A stretch of 12,698 nucleotides of DNA from the NCBI GenBank assembly GCA_002686955.1, contig NYZA01000200.1:1-12698 (forward strand), in the 5' to 3' direction. This stretch comes from Gemmatimonadota bacterium (GTDB lineage: Bacteria; GCA-2686955). Each line of letters begins with the position of its first letter. Position 1 is the first letter of the stretch. Of the stretch, positions 6,060-12,698 are shown in pieces. Below the pieces are notes generated by a model. It worked only from the letters and a program-made list of their open reading frames with translations. It had not been told where the DNA came from and did not search any database. Position numbers and translations under genes: made by a program.

Positions 6060-7325
6060 TCACACATCGCGTAGGAGCGGATGGGTGAGGCAATGAGGTC
6101 CGCCGCGAGCGCGGGAAATCTCGTGGCTGGGCAGCAGAATGCAGGTCCGACCGGCGCTACCCAGGTCGAGCTCTTTGCCGCCGAGCAGGATCTCTTTGGC
6201 GCGTACGATTTCGAAGCCGCGCCGCGCGAGCTCCTCGGCGGTCCGCAGGTTGCGATCGTAGAGCGCGATGATCCCTGGGGCGAGGGCTAAGCAGTTGGCC
6301 CCGTCGGTCCACTGCTCCCGTTGCTGAGCGACGTAGTCAGCGCCTCCGCAGCTGATCGGCTCCAAGTCCAACCCGTGCTTGCGTAGAACGGCCAGCAGAT
6401 CACCCTTGAGAGCCGGGCGCGGCCGAGATGCGTGCAAGTCGCACTCGTAGACTTGGGCCGACTCGATGCCCTCGCGCAGAATCACTGGAGCGTAGACAAG
6501 GCACGCATCGTGATCTACCGGAGTGAATAGTGTATCGAGGTGCATGTAGGCACGCCGTCTGGGCAGCTTCGCGATCAGAAGGTAACGAGGGCCTCCTTCG
6601 CGTCTGGCAAGCTCTCTGATGCAGCGGTGGATCCCCACGGCGTTGGTGCGCTCCGATTCGCCAATCGCCAGCAGATCCTTGGAGAGCACGAGCAGATCGC
6701 CACCTTCGATCCGCGGTCTGTGCAGCCCCAGAAGGAGAGGTCGCCCAGCCTCGGGAGCGAGGGGATCGAGCATCACTTTCGTTGATCTCAGCTCGGGATG
6801 GAAGCGGAAGATGGTCCGCGATAGCAATGCTTCGCGGTAGCGTGCCGGGGTGGCCATCGACGAAAAAAGAACATCGGACCCGATGACGATCTGGGGATCT
6901 CGTTGAAAACACCAATTCGGCAGGGGTGGCAGCTCGTAGAGCTCGTGCGCTTCTATGCCTTTGTGATCGGGCTCGAAGCGAACCCCTTCTACCAGGTACT
7001 GCGTCAATGTCGGGGCGTCCGCGGCACGCAAAGGGTCGTGCAGATTGATCGGCACGGCGTCCACGATCAGGTCGAGCAACCAAGTGCGCGCCTCTTGCTG
7101 CTCCAGTGTCTGCTCCAAGAGGTTCCGGGCCTCGATCACTTCGACGCCGAGAAGCTGCAACACTCGACGAAAACGGGCGTGCTCGTGGCGAACACCGTCG
7201 CCGTGCAGAATGTCGTCGAATAGCAGCTCCTCCATCATCGCCGGGACCATGCGATCGACCTCCGGCCCTGGCTCGTGAACCAGCACCCGCCGCAATCGGC
7301 CGACCTCGGATTCAACTCGGATCAT
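6060..7325 (-). CDS. arcA: Arginine deiminase
   Basis: The enzyme hydrolyses L-arginine to citrulline and ammonia, the first step of the arginine dihydrolase pathway, in the cytoplasm. All core guanidino-group-modifying residues are visible (numbering from the upstream ATG at 7343): D149 in CFQRDP, E213 in RIEGGD, H268 and D270 in YMHLDTLF, and the nucleophile C418 in RARGGPHCLTHPL. The length of 421 residues is normal. I prefer the ATG at 7325 because GGGAG lies 11 nt upstream and MIRVESEVGRLRRVL matches the usual N-terminus. The ATG at 7343, six codons earlier, lacks such a site but is possible. No arcB, arcC or arcD is visible, so the later pathway steps must be encoded elsewhere. It follows the enoyl-CoA hydratase gene closely, probably in one transcript. 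Confidence 0.95.
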   Translation of the reverse strand: MIRVESEVGRLRRVLVHEPGPEVDRMVPAMMEELLFDDILHGDGVRHEHARFRRVLQLLGVEVIEARNLLEQTLEQQEARTWLLDLIVDAVPINLHDPLRAADAPTLTQYLVEGVRFEPDHKGIEAHELYELPPLPNWCFQRDPQIVIGSDVLFSSMATPARYREALLSRTIFRFHPELRSTKVMLDPLAPEAGRPLLLGLHRPRIEGGDLLVLSKDLLAIGESERTNAVGIHRCIRELARREGGPRYLLIAKLPRRRAYMHLDTLFTPVDHDACLVYAPVILREGIESAQVYECDLHASRPRPALKGDLLAVLRKHGLDLEPISCGGADYVAQQREQWTDGANCLALAPGIIALYDRNLRTAEELARRGFEIVRAKEILLGGKELDLGSAGRTCILLPSHEISRARGGPHCLTHPLLRDV

Positions 7326-7353
7326 TCGTTCGAGAGCTCCCATCGGCAGAGTG

Positions 7354-8106
7354 TCAAGATGGAGCGTCGTTCTTTCCCAACATGCGCCCCACCGCCTCGA
7401 ATAGCTCGGGAGAGCGCAGGCGCTCGCCGAAGCAGTCCAACTCGCGCCGCATCGCCGCTTCGATACGATCGATCTCCGGCTCCCGTATCAGCTTCTTGGT
7501 GGCTTGAACCGCGTCCGGGGGAAGGGCCGCAAATCGCCGAGCGACGCCCATGGCCTCTTCGATCACGCGATCCGCCGCCACGAGGCGATTGACGAATCCC
7601 CACTCCACGGCCCGCCTGGCATCGAAAGGTTCGGAGAGGAGCAGGAGCTCGCCGGCAACCCTTCGTCCCAACCGAGACGGAATCAGGAGGGTCGACGCGG
7701 CCTCGGGGACCAGGGCCAGCTCGGTGAAGGGCATCTTGAATTGGGCATCGTCCGCCGCGACGGCGTAGTCGGCGTGGAGCAGCATGGTGGCCCCGATGCC
7801 GATCGCGATCCCGGTCACTCCGATCACCAGCGGCTTGGGGGCATGGGAGAGCTCGTGGAGGAAACGAAGGACCTGCTCCCCCGTTCCTTCGGGGTTCATG
7901 AAGGCGTTCAGATCGTTGCCGGCGCAGAAGGTGCCCGGGACCCCGGTGATGAGGATCGCGCGGCATTCCGCGTCGTCGTTGGCGTCGCAGATGGCGTCGG
8001 CCATCCGTCCGTACATCTCGCTGGTCAGCGCGTTCTTCTTGGCGGGGCGGTCGATCCGGAGGGTGCACACCCGCTCCGACCGCTCTACGACGATATTCTG
8101 TTCCAT
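7354..8106 (-). CDS. Enoyl-CoA hydratase/isomerase (crotonase family)
   Basis: The 250-residue protein has the crotonase fold. The CoA and oxyanion-hole segment is FCAGNDL (60-66), and the second oxyanion segment is GIAIGIGATMLLHADYA (99-115). The MPFTELALVPEA region gives E135 in the VPE position used as catalytic base by delta3-delta2-enoyl-CoA isomerases. The two hydratase glutamates of mitochondrial crotonase do not seem to be matched (F127 in place of the first). An isomerase or a peroxisomal-type enzyme is therefore as likely as a classical hydratase. The ATG at 8106 has GGAG five bases upstream; an ATG 13 codons earlier lacks such a site. The stop lies 28 bp before the preferred arcA start. 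A beta-oxidation role fits the acyl-CoA dehydrogenase at the left edge, although the two genes are not adjacent. Confidence 0.92.
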   Translation of the reverse strand: MEQNIVVERSERVCTLRIDRPAKKNALTSEMYGRMADAICDANDDAECRAILITGVPGTFCAGNDLNAFMNPEGTGEQVLRFLHELSHAPKPLVIGVTGIAIGIGATMLLHADYAVAADDAQFKMPFTELALVPEAASTLLIPSRLGRRVAGELLLLSEPFDARRAVEWGFVNRLVAADRVIEEAMGVARRFAALPPDAVQATKKLIREPEIDRIEAAMRRELDCFGERLRSPELFEAVGRMLGKNDAPS

Positions 8107-8460
8107 GCAAGCTCCGTTCGGGACCTTCTTGTCTCGCCGATTCATCGGCTCCGATCCGCCAGAGCCGATCCTACGCGGGGGCTCGTGCCGAAGCTGGGCA
8201 GAGGATTGAGTTGATCGATCCCCCAGTCAATCGATTTCTTCACCGTGCGGGAGCGGGCGCGAGGCTCGCCGCCGCGACTCTGGCTACGATATGCGTCCTC
8301 GTCCGACGCACGAGGATCTATGCCCCCAGGAAGGGCGGCCTTCTCCGCTGGTGGCAGCGCGGGCCCTCTTCTTCCAGTGGTGGGAACCGGCGAATGGCCG
8401 ACACCAATGAGCAAGGTCGGACTACAAAGGAGCGGTCACCGCGACCACCAGAGGTTCCTC
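8107..8460. other. Divergent intergenic region between crotonase and fabH genes
   Basis: No gene is supported in these 354 bp. ORFs crossing it on both strands are arginine- and proline-rich and lack ribosome-binding sites, including the in-frame upstream extension of fabH. The region must hold promoters for both flanking genes. One weak minus-strand candidate is TTGACT (8230-8225) with a 17-bp spacer to AATCCT (8207-8202), whose -10 matches poorly. ATCGAT occurs twice, near 8214 and 8230. I see no hairpin or riboswitch-like structure worth naming. Confidence 0.4.
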
Positions 8461-9471
8461 ATGCATGACGGATCGGTGAGATTCAACGTCAGCGGCACGG
8501 GTTGGGCACTGCCCGAACAGAGGCTCGACAATCCGGAGCTGGCGGCTCGCCTCGGGATCGATGCGGATTCGATTACCGAGCGCACCGGCATCGTGGAGCG
8601 ACGCGTCGCTTCCCCCGGGGACAGCGCATCGGGTCTCGGTTCAGTTGCAGCGAAGATGGCACTCGAGCGGGCGGGCGTGGACGCCAGGGACATCGATCTC
8701 GTGCTGCTCTCTACCTACACCCCCGACCATCTACTCTGCCCCACGGCGCCGGTGCTCGCCCACCGCGTCGGGGCGCTGAACGCCGGTGCCTTCGATCTGA
8801 ACGGCGCCTGCTCCGGGGGGGTGACCGCCCTTTTCACCGGCGCGGCCATGCTCCACACGGGCATCTACCGCCGGGTTCTGGTGGTCACGGCCGACCTGAC
8901 CACCCGCTTCATCCACCCGGAGGACGCCAAGACGGCGCTGATCTTCGGCGATGGGGCGACCGCTTGCCTGCTCGAGCCGGTGGGGCCGCAGACCGAGAAG
9001 AGCTGGTCGGTCGTCGGGGCCGGCATGGGCGCCGACGGATCCGGTGCTCACCTTTTCAAGGTGCCCGCGGGCGGGTGCGTGCTCCCCCCATCGAGCCGCA
9101 TGGGCGATCCCGATTCCGACGGCACGATCAAGATGAACGGGCGCGCCATCTTTCGCTTCGGAGTCGAGCGGGGCGCATCGCTCATCGGCGAGCTCTGCGC
9201 CATCGCCGGCCTCGCTCTGAATGAGGTGGATTGGGTCATCCCCCATCAGGCCAATCTGCGCATCATCTCGGCGCTGGCGGACCGCGTGGGGATCCCGCTC
9301 GCGAAATGGGTCATCAACATCCAGCACTGCGGAAACACGGCGTCGTCATCGGTGCCGCTAGCGTGGGCGGAGCTGATGGAAGGGGGTCGCGTGTCGCGGG
9401 GAGAGAACGTGCTGCTGGTGGCCTTCGGGGCAGGCCTCACCTGGAGCGGGATCGCGCTTCGGCAGCTGTAG
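8461..9471 (+). CDS. fabH: 3-oxoacyl-ACP synthase III (FabH-type)
   Basis: This condensing enzyme starts fatty-acid synthesis by joining an acyl-CoA to malonyl-ACP. The 336-residue protein has the complete KAS III triad: C117 in NGACSGG, H262 in PHQAN and N292 in CGNTASSS. Other family marks are ITERTGIVERR, TALIFGDGATACLL and LLVAFGAGLTWSGIAL at the end. The ATG at 8461 has AGAGG six bases upstream. The frame stays open for 72 codons further upstream, but that part is low-quality protein and the natural FabH N-terminus begins here. It stands alone, without plsX, fabD or acpP, so it may be a secondary copy that primes with a special acyl-CoA or serves a dedicated lipid pathway rather than the housekeeping one. 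The substrate cannot be told from the sequence. Confidence 0.93.
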   Translation: MHDGSVRFNVSGTGWALPEQRLDNPELAARLGIDADSITERTGIVERRVASPGDSASGLGSVAAKMALERAGVDARDIDLVLLSTYTPDHLLCPTAPVLAHRVGALNAGAFDLNGACSGGVTALFTGAAMLHTGIYRRVLVVTADLTTRFIHPEDAKTALIFGDGATACLLEPVGPQTEKSWSVVGAGMGADGSGAHLFKVPAGGCVLPPSSRMGDPDSDGTIKMNGRAIFRFGVERGASLIGELCAIAGLALNEVDWVIPHQANLRIISALADRVGIPLAKWVINIQHCGNTASSSVPLAWAELMEGGRVSRGENVLLVAFGAGLTWSGIALRQL

Positions 9472-9819
9472 CCGACTCGGATCCCCCGCGGGACCCAGCG
9501 TCCCACTACTTCCGAAAGGCCGTGGAGGAGGAGCACGTCCTCCGCCGCGATCAACTCGATCGAGATCGAGGGATCGGTCACAGGAGTCTCGAGCCGCCAC
9601 TTCGAAAGTGAGCGTGTCATCGACGCCGAAGGAGGCGGGGTAGTAGGCGTTTCACATTCCCTTTGAAGAGAAGCTGTGCCCAGAATCCTCGTGGCAAGGA
9701 AGCGTGTAACGGAGGACCCGTCGCCACCATCTCGCAGGCAACCGTTCCGGACATCCCGGGGCGACACATCCAGGCGAGCGGCCGGTTTTCCTGGCCGCGA
9801 CAAGAAAGGCAGATCCACC
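9472..9819. other. Gene-poor intergenic stretch after fabH with possible coding debris
   Basis: I support no intact gene in these 348 bp. A short GC hairpin, GGGAC-ccagc-GTCCC (9490-9504), follows the fabH stop but has no T-run, so it is at best a weak terminator. On the minus strand, two neighbouring pieces in different frames read like protein: SFGVDDTLTFEV (about 9599-9635) and ETPVTDPSISIELIAAED (about 9540-9593). They would join by a one-base shift, which suggests decayed coding sequence, but no start was found. An AAAGG near 9805 serves the next gene. Confidence 0.3.
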
Positions 9820-10071
9820 ATGCGCACTCCAACCCTTCTTAGTGTTCTCACCCTCACCTTCGCGAACCCGTACTCTCACGCGCAGGCTGCCGTCTGCCCG
9901 CCCAACTTGGCGTTGGATGTCGCTTTGGTGGAGGATCTTACGATCTCGGCCAACGTTGATGAGTGGCAATCGCTTTTTCTCGACGCCTATGTGCCGAACG
10001 GTACGTTCATGGTCTATGTCCAACATCGGGTCCTTGGAGGCGTGACCCCGGCGAGCGGCACCCTCCTCTAA
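9820..10071 (+). CDS. Small predicted secreted protein, possibly truncated
   Basis: The 83-residue product opens with a plausible signal peptide: basic start, LLSVLTLTFA core and a site near SHAQA. A mature part of about 60 residues follows, with one cysteine. The mature part contains EDLTISANVDEWQSLFLDA and ends VTPASGTLL. I recognise no family. The start follows an AAAGG by 10 nt; the longer frame from 9676 is arginine-rich and unlikely to be used. The last codons overlap the stop of the convergent glycoside hydrolase gene by 4 nt, so the C-terminus may have been lost by rearrangement, leaving a shortened gene. Base composition is less GC-rich than in both neighbours. No partner gene is evident. 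Confidence 0.5.
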   Translation: MRTPTLLSVLTLTFANPYSHAQAAVCPPNLALDVALVEDLTISANVDEWQSLFLDAYVPNGTFMVYVQHRVLGGVTPASGTLL

Positions 10072-12146
10072 CGAGGATGCACGACGGCACGCGGAGAAAG
10101 GATCGGCCCGGTGACCTCGAGCGCCTCCAGCAGTGCCAGGTACTTGCGGCGGACGGGGAGGGTGGTCTCGTCCTCGTCGTACCACTCCAGCGCGCCGAAG
10201 AGTCCCCACTGCGACCACTTGTCCCGGTGAAGGAAGTGGTTGGCGGTCGACCCGCCGACGTCGCGCCACCCGAGGAGCAGGCGACGGTAGATGTCGCCCA
10301 TGCGGGGGTCGTGATTGGCCGCCTCGAAGAGGGGATAGACGTGGGGCTCGATCCAGTATCCCCAGCCGGCCAGATGCTGGCCGAACTCGTAGGCGCCCAT
10401 CTCGATGTCGTTGCCGGAGGCAGCCGACCAGGAGTCCACCAGCGCCTTCACCTGAGCCATGTCGCGAATGCGCTGCTCCACGTCGCTGCTCTCCAGGTTG
10501 TCGGGGTCCGAGGGATCGTCGAGGGCCGCGAGGAGCTCGTCCACCGTGGGAAGGCTGCTGGGCGGCAGCTCGTTGACGGCGCCGCCGATCTCGACACCGA
10601 CGTAGGGCGCGACGGCGAAGAGGTCGATCTCGTCCGCGGCTCCCGGATGATCGAGCAGCACGTGGTTGATGTAGGGCCACGCGGATGCGCCGGCGAGAAC
10701 ACGCCGCAGGCGGTCCACTCCCCCGGGAACCGGGTGGGTCCTGGCGAAGACGTCCTCGAAGATCTCGAAGATCTGTCGGCTTCGGTAGACCTGATAGCCC
10801 GTGGCCGCGATCCAGGGGTCTCCGGTCCCCCAGTCGAGACCCAGCTCGATGCCGAGCTCGGCGGCGTAGCCGAGGTGGACGAAGCTCGGGTTCCACACCT
10901 CGTTGGCCCACTCCACGTAGACGCGGGTCTCGGGATTGGCGGCGAAATCCACCGTGGTGGCGACGAGCTCCGCGAAACGCCGCACGTAGCCGTCGTCGGC
11001 ACGGTAAGGGATGACGAACCAGCCGTCGGTGCGGGCCTCGCAGCCCCGTCCGGACGCGTTGATGCGATTCAGGAGCCGTAGCGGCCACTCCGGCGCGATG
11101 CCCCAGCTCCGGGCCTGCGTCGCGTGGTGGATCGTGGTCGCGTCCCCCCAGGTCTCGGACTGGTTGTCCGTGCCGTCCATGGCCCGGAACCAGTTGCCGA
11201 AGCGAAGGGTGCAGTAGCGCGACACCTGGGCCACGAAGCTCTCGAGGAAGGGGTCCTCGGGGGGGGTGTCTGCATTGGTGGGGTTCACGCCCGAGACGGC
11301 TTCGGGCATCCATAGCCGGATGCTCCGGATCGGATCGCCGGGATCGGTAGCGACGATTCTCAGGCGCACGCCGCCGTCGTCCGAAGGTCCGATCGTGACC
11401 TCCGCTACGTGGACGTCGCCGAGGTCGGGGTACGGGATCGTGGAGTAGGGGAGCCCGGTCCACCCCCGCTCCAGGATCAGGGACCCCGTGCCCTCCCAGG
11501 TCAGCGTGTAGCTCCCCATGGGGTAGCCGCCGTCGAGCTCCAGGAGAAGAATGGTGTCGGCCACCTGGTCCGGGAGCAGGCTCTCCACCCATCCCAGGCT
11601 GTCCACGGTAACGGGTCCTGGGTGATCGTCCCAGCCGTCCAGTGTGCTCGACACCCAGGGTCGGGAGACCATGAAGACGTCGGTGAAGACCAGGTCGGGG
11701 CTGATGTCGGAGACGTCGATCAGGTTCGTGCCGATCTCCATCGCCGTCCTGGAGAGCGGCGGAGGGGGCTCGGGCGCGTCGGAGACCACGGTGGCCGAGA
11801 TATCCGTGTCGAGTCCCTGGGTCGACACCGATATCGACGTCACACCCGGCGACCGGCCTCGAAGGTACCAATACGATAATGTGTCTCCACCGGACTCGTG
11901 CACTATGTTCACGGGCTCCACGACGGACTCGTTGGCGACGGATACGAGCACCTCGTCGGTGACGTCGAACGTGAACCCGTCGTCGTACCGGACGATGGCC
12001 ACGATGGGAACGGCGCTCGTCTCGGCGAGCCCGAGGGTGATGGACGAGGGGTAGACCTCGAGCGTATCGAGTTGCTGGGTTAGGCTTGGAGTGGCGATCG
12101 ACGCGATCACGCCGATGATCAGTGAGCCCAGTCGCAATGGGTCCAT
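10068..12146 (-). CDS. Secreted Ig-like plus clan GH-A-like glycoside hydrolase (uncharacterised, 'cellulose-binding protein'-type)
   Basis: The 692-residue protein has a signal peptide (LGSLIIGVIASIA, cleavage near residue 23) and a bacterial Ig-like (BIG2-type) domain at about 28-122. A proline linker (APEPPPPLS) follows, then a large barrel-like domain from about 137 to the end. The large domain resembles proteins often labelled cellulose-binding in environmental bacteria: MEIGTNLIDVSD, DVFMVSRPW, DGGYPMGSYTL and SIRLWMPEAV. VYVEWANEVWNPSF carries the WxNE signature of clan GH-A, giving E416 as probable acid/base. E587 in AYEFG or E582 just before it could be the nucleophile. The substrate is unknown. 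The ATG at 12146 was chosen because the signal peptide starts there and an AAAGGGA lies about 10 nt upstream; the frame is open for 80 more codons without merit. It diverges from the AraC-type regulator, a likely controller. Confidence 0.82.
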   Translation of the reverse strand: MDPLRLGSLIIGVIASIATPSLTQQLDTLEVYPSSITLGLAETSAVPIVAIVRYDDGFTFDVTDEVLVSVANESVVEPVNIVHESGGDTLSYWYLRGRSPGVTSISVSTQGLDTDISATVVSDAPEPPPPLSRTAMEIGTNLIDVSDISPDLVFTDVFMVSRPWVSSTLDGWDDHPGPVTVDSLGWVESLLPDQVADTILLLELDGGYPMGSYTLTWEGTGSLILERGWTGLPYSTIPYPDLGDVHVAEVTIGPSDDGGVRLRIVATDPGDPIRSIRLWMPEAVSGVNPTNADTPPEDPFLESFVAQVSRYCTLRFGNWFRAMDGTDNQSETWGDATTIHHATQARSWGIAPEWPLRLLNRINASGRGCEARTDGWFVIPYRADDGYVRRFAELVATTVDFAANPETRVYVEWANEVWNPSFVHLGYAAELGIELGLDWGTGDPWIAATGYQVYRSRQIFEIFEDVFARTHPVPGGVDRLRRVLAGASAWPYINHVLLDHPGAADEIDLFAVAPYVGVEIGGAVNELPPSSLPTVDELLAALDDPSDPDNLESSDVEQRIRDMAQVKALVDSWSAASGNDIEMGAYEFGQHLAGWGYWIEPHVYPLFEAANHDPRMGDIYRRLLLGWRDVGGSTANHFLHRDKWSQWGLFGALEWYDEDETTLPVRRKYLALLEALEVTGPILSPRAVVHPR

Positions 12147-12156
12147 GGCGAGGTCC

Positions 12157-12206
12157 CTTTCGAAGCGAGTTCCGTAGCTTGCCGAGAGTGGCCGCTCTTT
12201 CGAAGC
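12157..12206. promoter_or_regulatory. Paired 10-bp direct repeats in the divergent GH-A/AraC intergenic region
   Basis: CTTTCGAAGC occurs exactly at 12157-12166 and again at 12197-12206, 40 bp apart and so on nearly the same face of the helix. Each copy is almost palindromic around TTCGAA. The pair lies in the 130 bp between the divergent starts, the usual place for operators of AraC-type regulators, which bind direct repeats. Which promoter they control is not visible, and no convincing -35/-10 pair was found. Confidence 0.45.
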
Positions 12207-12264
12207 ATGATTGGGCAACGCGTCGGCGTATTGGAGAAAGGCGACAAACCGCTCGGACAGCCCC

Positions 12265-12270
12265 GGAGGA
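12265..12270 (+). promoter_or_regulatory. Strong ribosome-binding site fixing the GTG start of the AraC-type gene
   Basis: GGAGGA, the best Shine-Dalgarno match in the window, lies six bases before GTG at 12277. It decides that start over the internal ATG at 12304. Confidence 0.8.
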
Positions 12271-12276
12271 GTCGAC

Positions 12277-12698
12277 GTGCCAGACGATCTGAGATTCCGC
12301 CTGATGGCGCCTCCGCCCGGCCTCGGGAGCGACATCCGCTTCATGTACGAGATGGTGGCGCCGGGCGGCACGGGGCCGCTCCTCAATCACCCTCAGGGAG
12401 CGGTGGACCTCATCCTCGTGCTCGAGGGCGGAGTGCGCTTCGACAAGGGGCCCGGCGGATTCCGCATCCGCACGCCCTGGTCCCTCGTCGTGCCCGTCCA
12501 GACGGAGTTCTTCCGCTTTTGCTTCGATCCAGGCACGCGGATCTTCGGCATCGCGTTAGGACCCACGGGTTGGCGGCGCTACGTGGACGTGCCGCGGGCG
12601 GGGCTCGTGGACCGGGCGATGGACCCCGTGGCCATGGGGGACCCCGGCTTCCGGGCGCTCAGGGAAGAGGTCGGGGGGCTCCACTCCGACCAGTGGAC
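12277..12698 (+). CDS. AraC-family transcriptional regulator, N-terminal sensor part (cut by window edge)
   Basis: The frame is open to the window end (140 codons). The visible part resembles the N-terminal domain (DUF6597-like) of a group of AraC regulators: NHPQGAVDLILVLEGG near residues 37-52, a beta-rich section, then FGIALGPTGWRRYVDVP and LVDRAMDPVA, the usual place for FGIRFRPG-type and L-DR motifs. The C-terminal double helix-turn-helix expected by family lies outside the window, so the call is by N-terminal pattern only; a plain cupin-fold protein is the alternative. Start is GTG, set by a GGAGGA site. It diverges from the secreted GH-A-like gene across 130 bp holding a repeated 10-bp motif, which suggests it controls that gene in response to a sugar or breakdown product. 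That link is inference. Confidence 0.72.
   Translation, partial: MPDDLRFRLMAPPPGLGSDIRFMYEMVAPGGTGPLLNHPQGAVDLILVLEGGVRFDKGPGGFRIRTPWSLVVPVQTEFFRFCFDPGTRIFGIALGPTGWRRYVDVPRAGLVDRAMDPVAMGDPGFRALREEVGGLHSDQW

Noticed and set aside
8202-8230. Minus-strand TTGACT-N17-AATCCT as a promoter for the crotonase/arcA pair
   Set aside because: The -10 hexamer matches poorly, and the sigma-factor preferences of this organism are unknown, so it is mentioned but not called as a feature.
8245-8460. 72-codon N-terminal extension of the FabH reading frame
   Set aside because: It is arginine/proline-rich without similarity to the family, while the ATG at 8461 has a ribosome-binding site and gives the normal FabH N-terminus.
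9490-9504. GGGAC/GTCCC hairpin as a fabH terminator
   Set aside because: The stem is only 5 bp and no T-run follows.
9652-12390. A 912-codon minus-strand open frame covering the GH-A-like gene
   Set aside because: It is extremely rich in Arg, Gly and Pro with no domain pattern, and is the out-of-frame shadow of the real 692-codon gene that shows clear motifs.

Overview
The window looks like a GC-rich chromosome segment from an environmental Gram-negative bacterium. The reasons are strong G/C preference at third codon positions, Sec-type signal peptides on predicted glycoside hydrolases, several fatty-acid/acyl-CoA genes and a remnant of an ISAzo13-type transposase. Acidobacteriota, Gemmatimonadota, Planctomycetota or Myxococcota would all fit. 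No rRNA or other marker is present, so the phylum is a guess. I see no tRNA, rRNA or CRISPR array.

Layout. At the left edge, minus-strand genes run out of the window: an acyl-CoA dehydrogenase (cut by the edge), a CTP-dependent lipid/polyprenol-kinase-like membrane protein, and a cupin. From 2474 to about 3935 lies a visibly less GC-rich, patchwork stretch. It holds three minus-strand ORFs of about 70 codons (one a two-helix membrane protein), a truncated ISAzo13-family transposase on the plus strand, a strong 47-nt hairpin, and a 70-codon plus-strand ORF whose stop overlaps the next start. That next gene encodes an exported GH31 enzyme related to the sulfoquinovosidase (YihQ) branch. It converges on arginine deiminase (arcA), which follows an enoyl-CoA hydratase/isomerase in a minus-strand pair. 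A 354-bp intergenic region separates that pair from a divergent, complete fabH-type ketoacyl-ACP synthase III.

The right third holds a small secreted protein that converges on, and overlaps by 4 nt, a 692-codon secreted protein with an Ig-like domain and a TIM-barrel-like clan GH-A domain. Diverging from the latter across 130 bp is an AraC-type regulator (N-terminal part only). Two exact copies of a 10-bp repeat, 40 bp apart, lie between these two genes and are candidate operators.

Taken together, the window carries lipid metabolism (dehydrogenase, crotonase, FabH, lipid kinase), arginine catabolism and two carbohydrate-active enzymes. The most distinctive points are the YihQ-like GH31 with a changed putative sulfonate pocket, the AraC/GH-A divergent pair, and the IS-scarred block of small ORFs.
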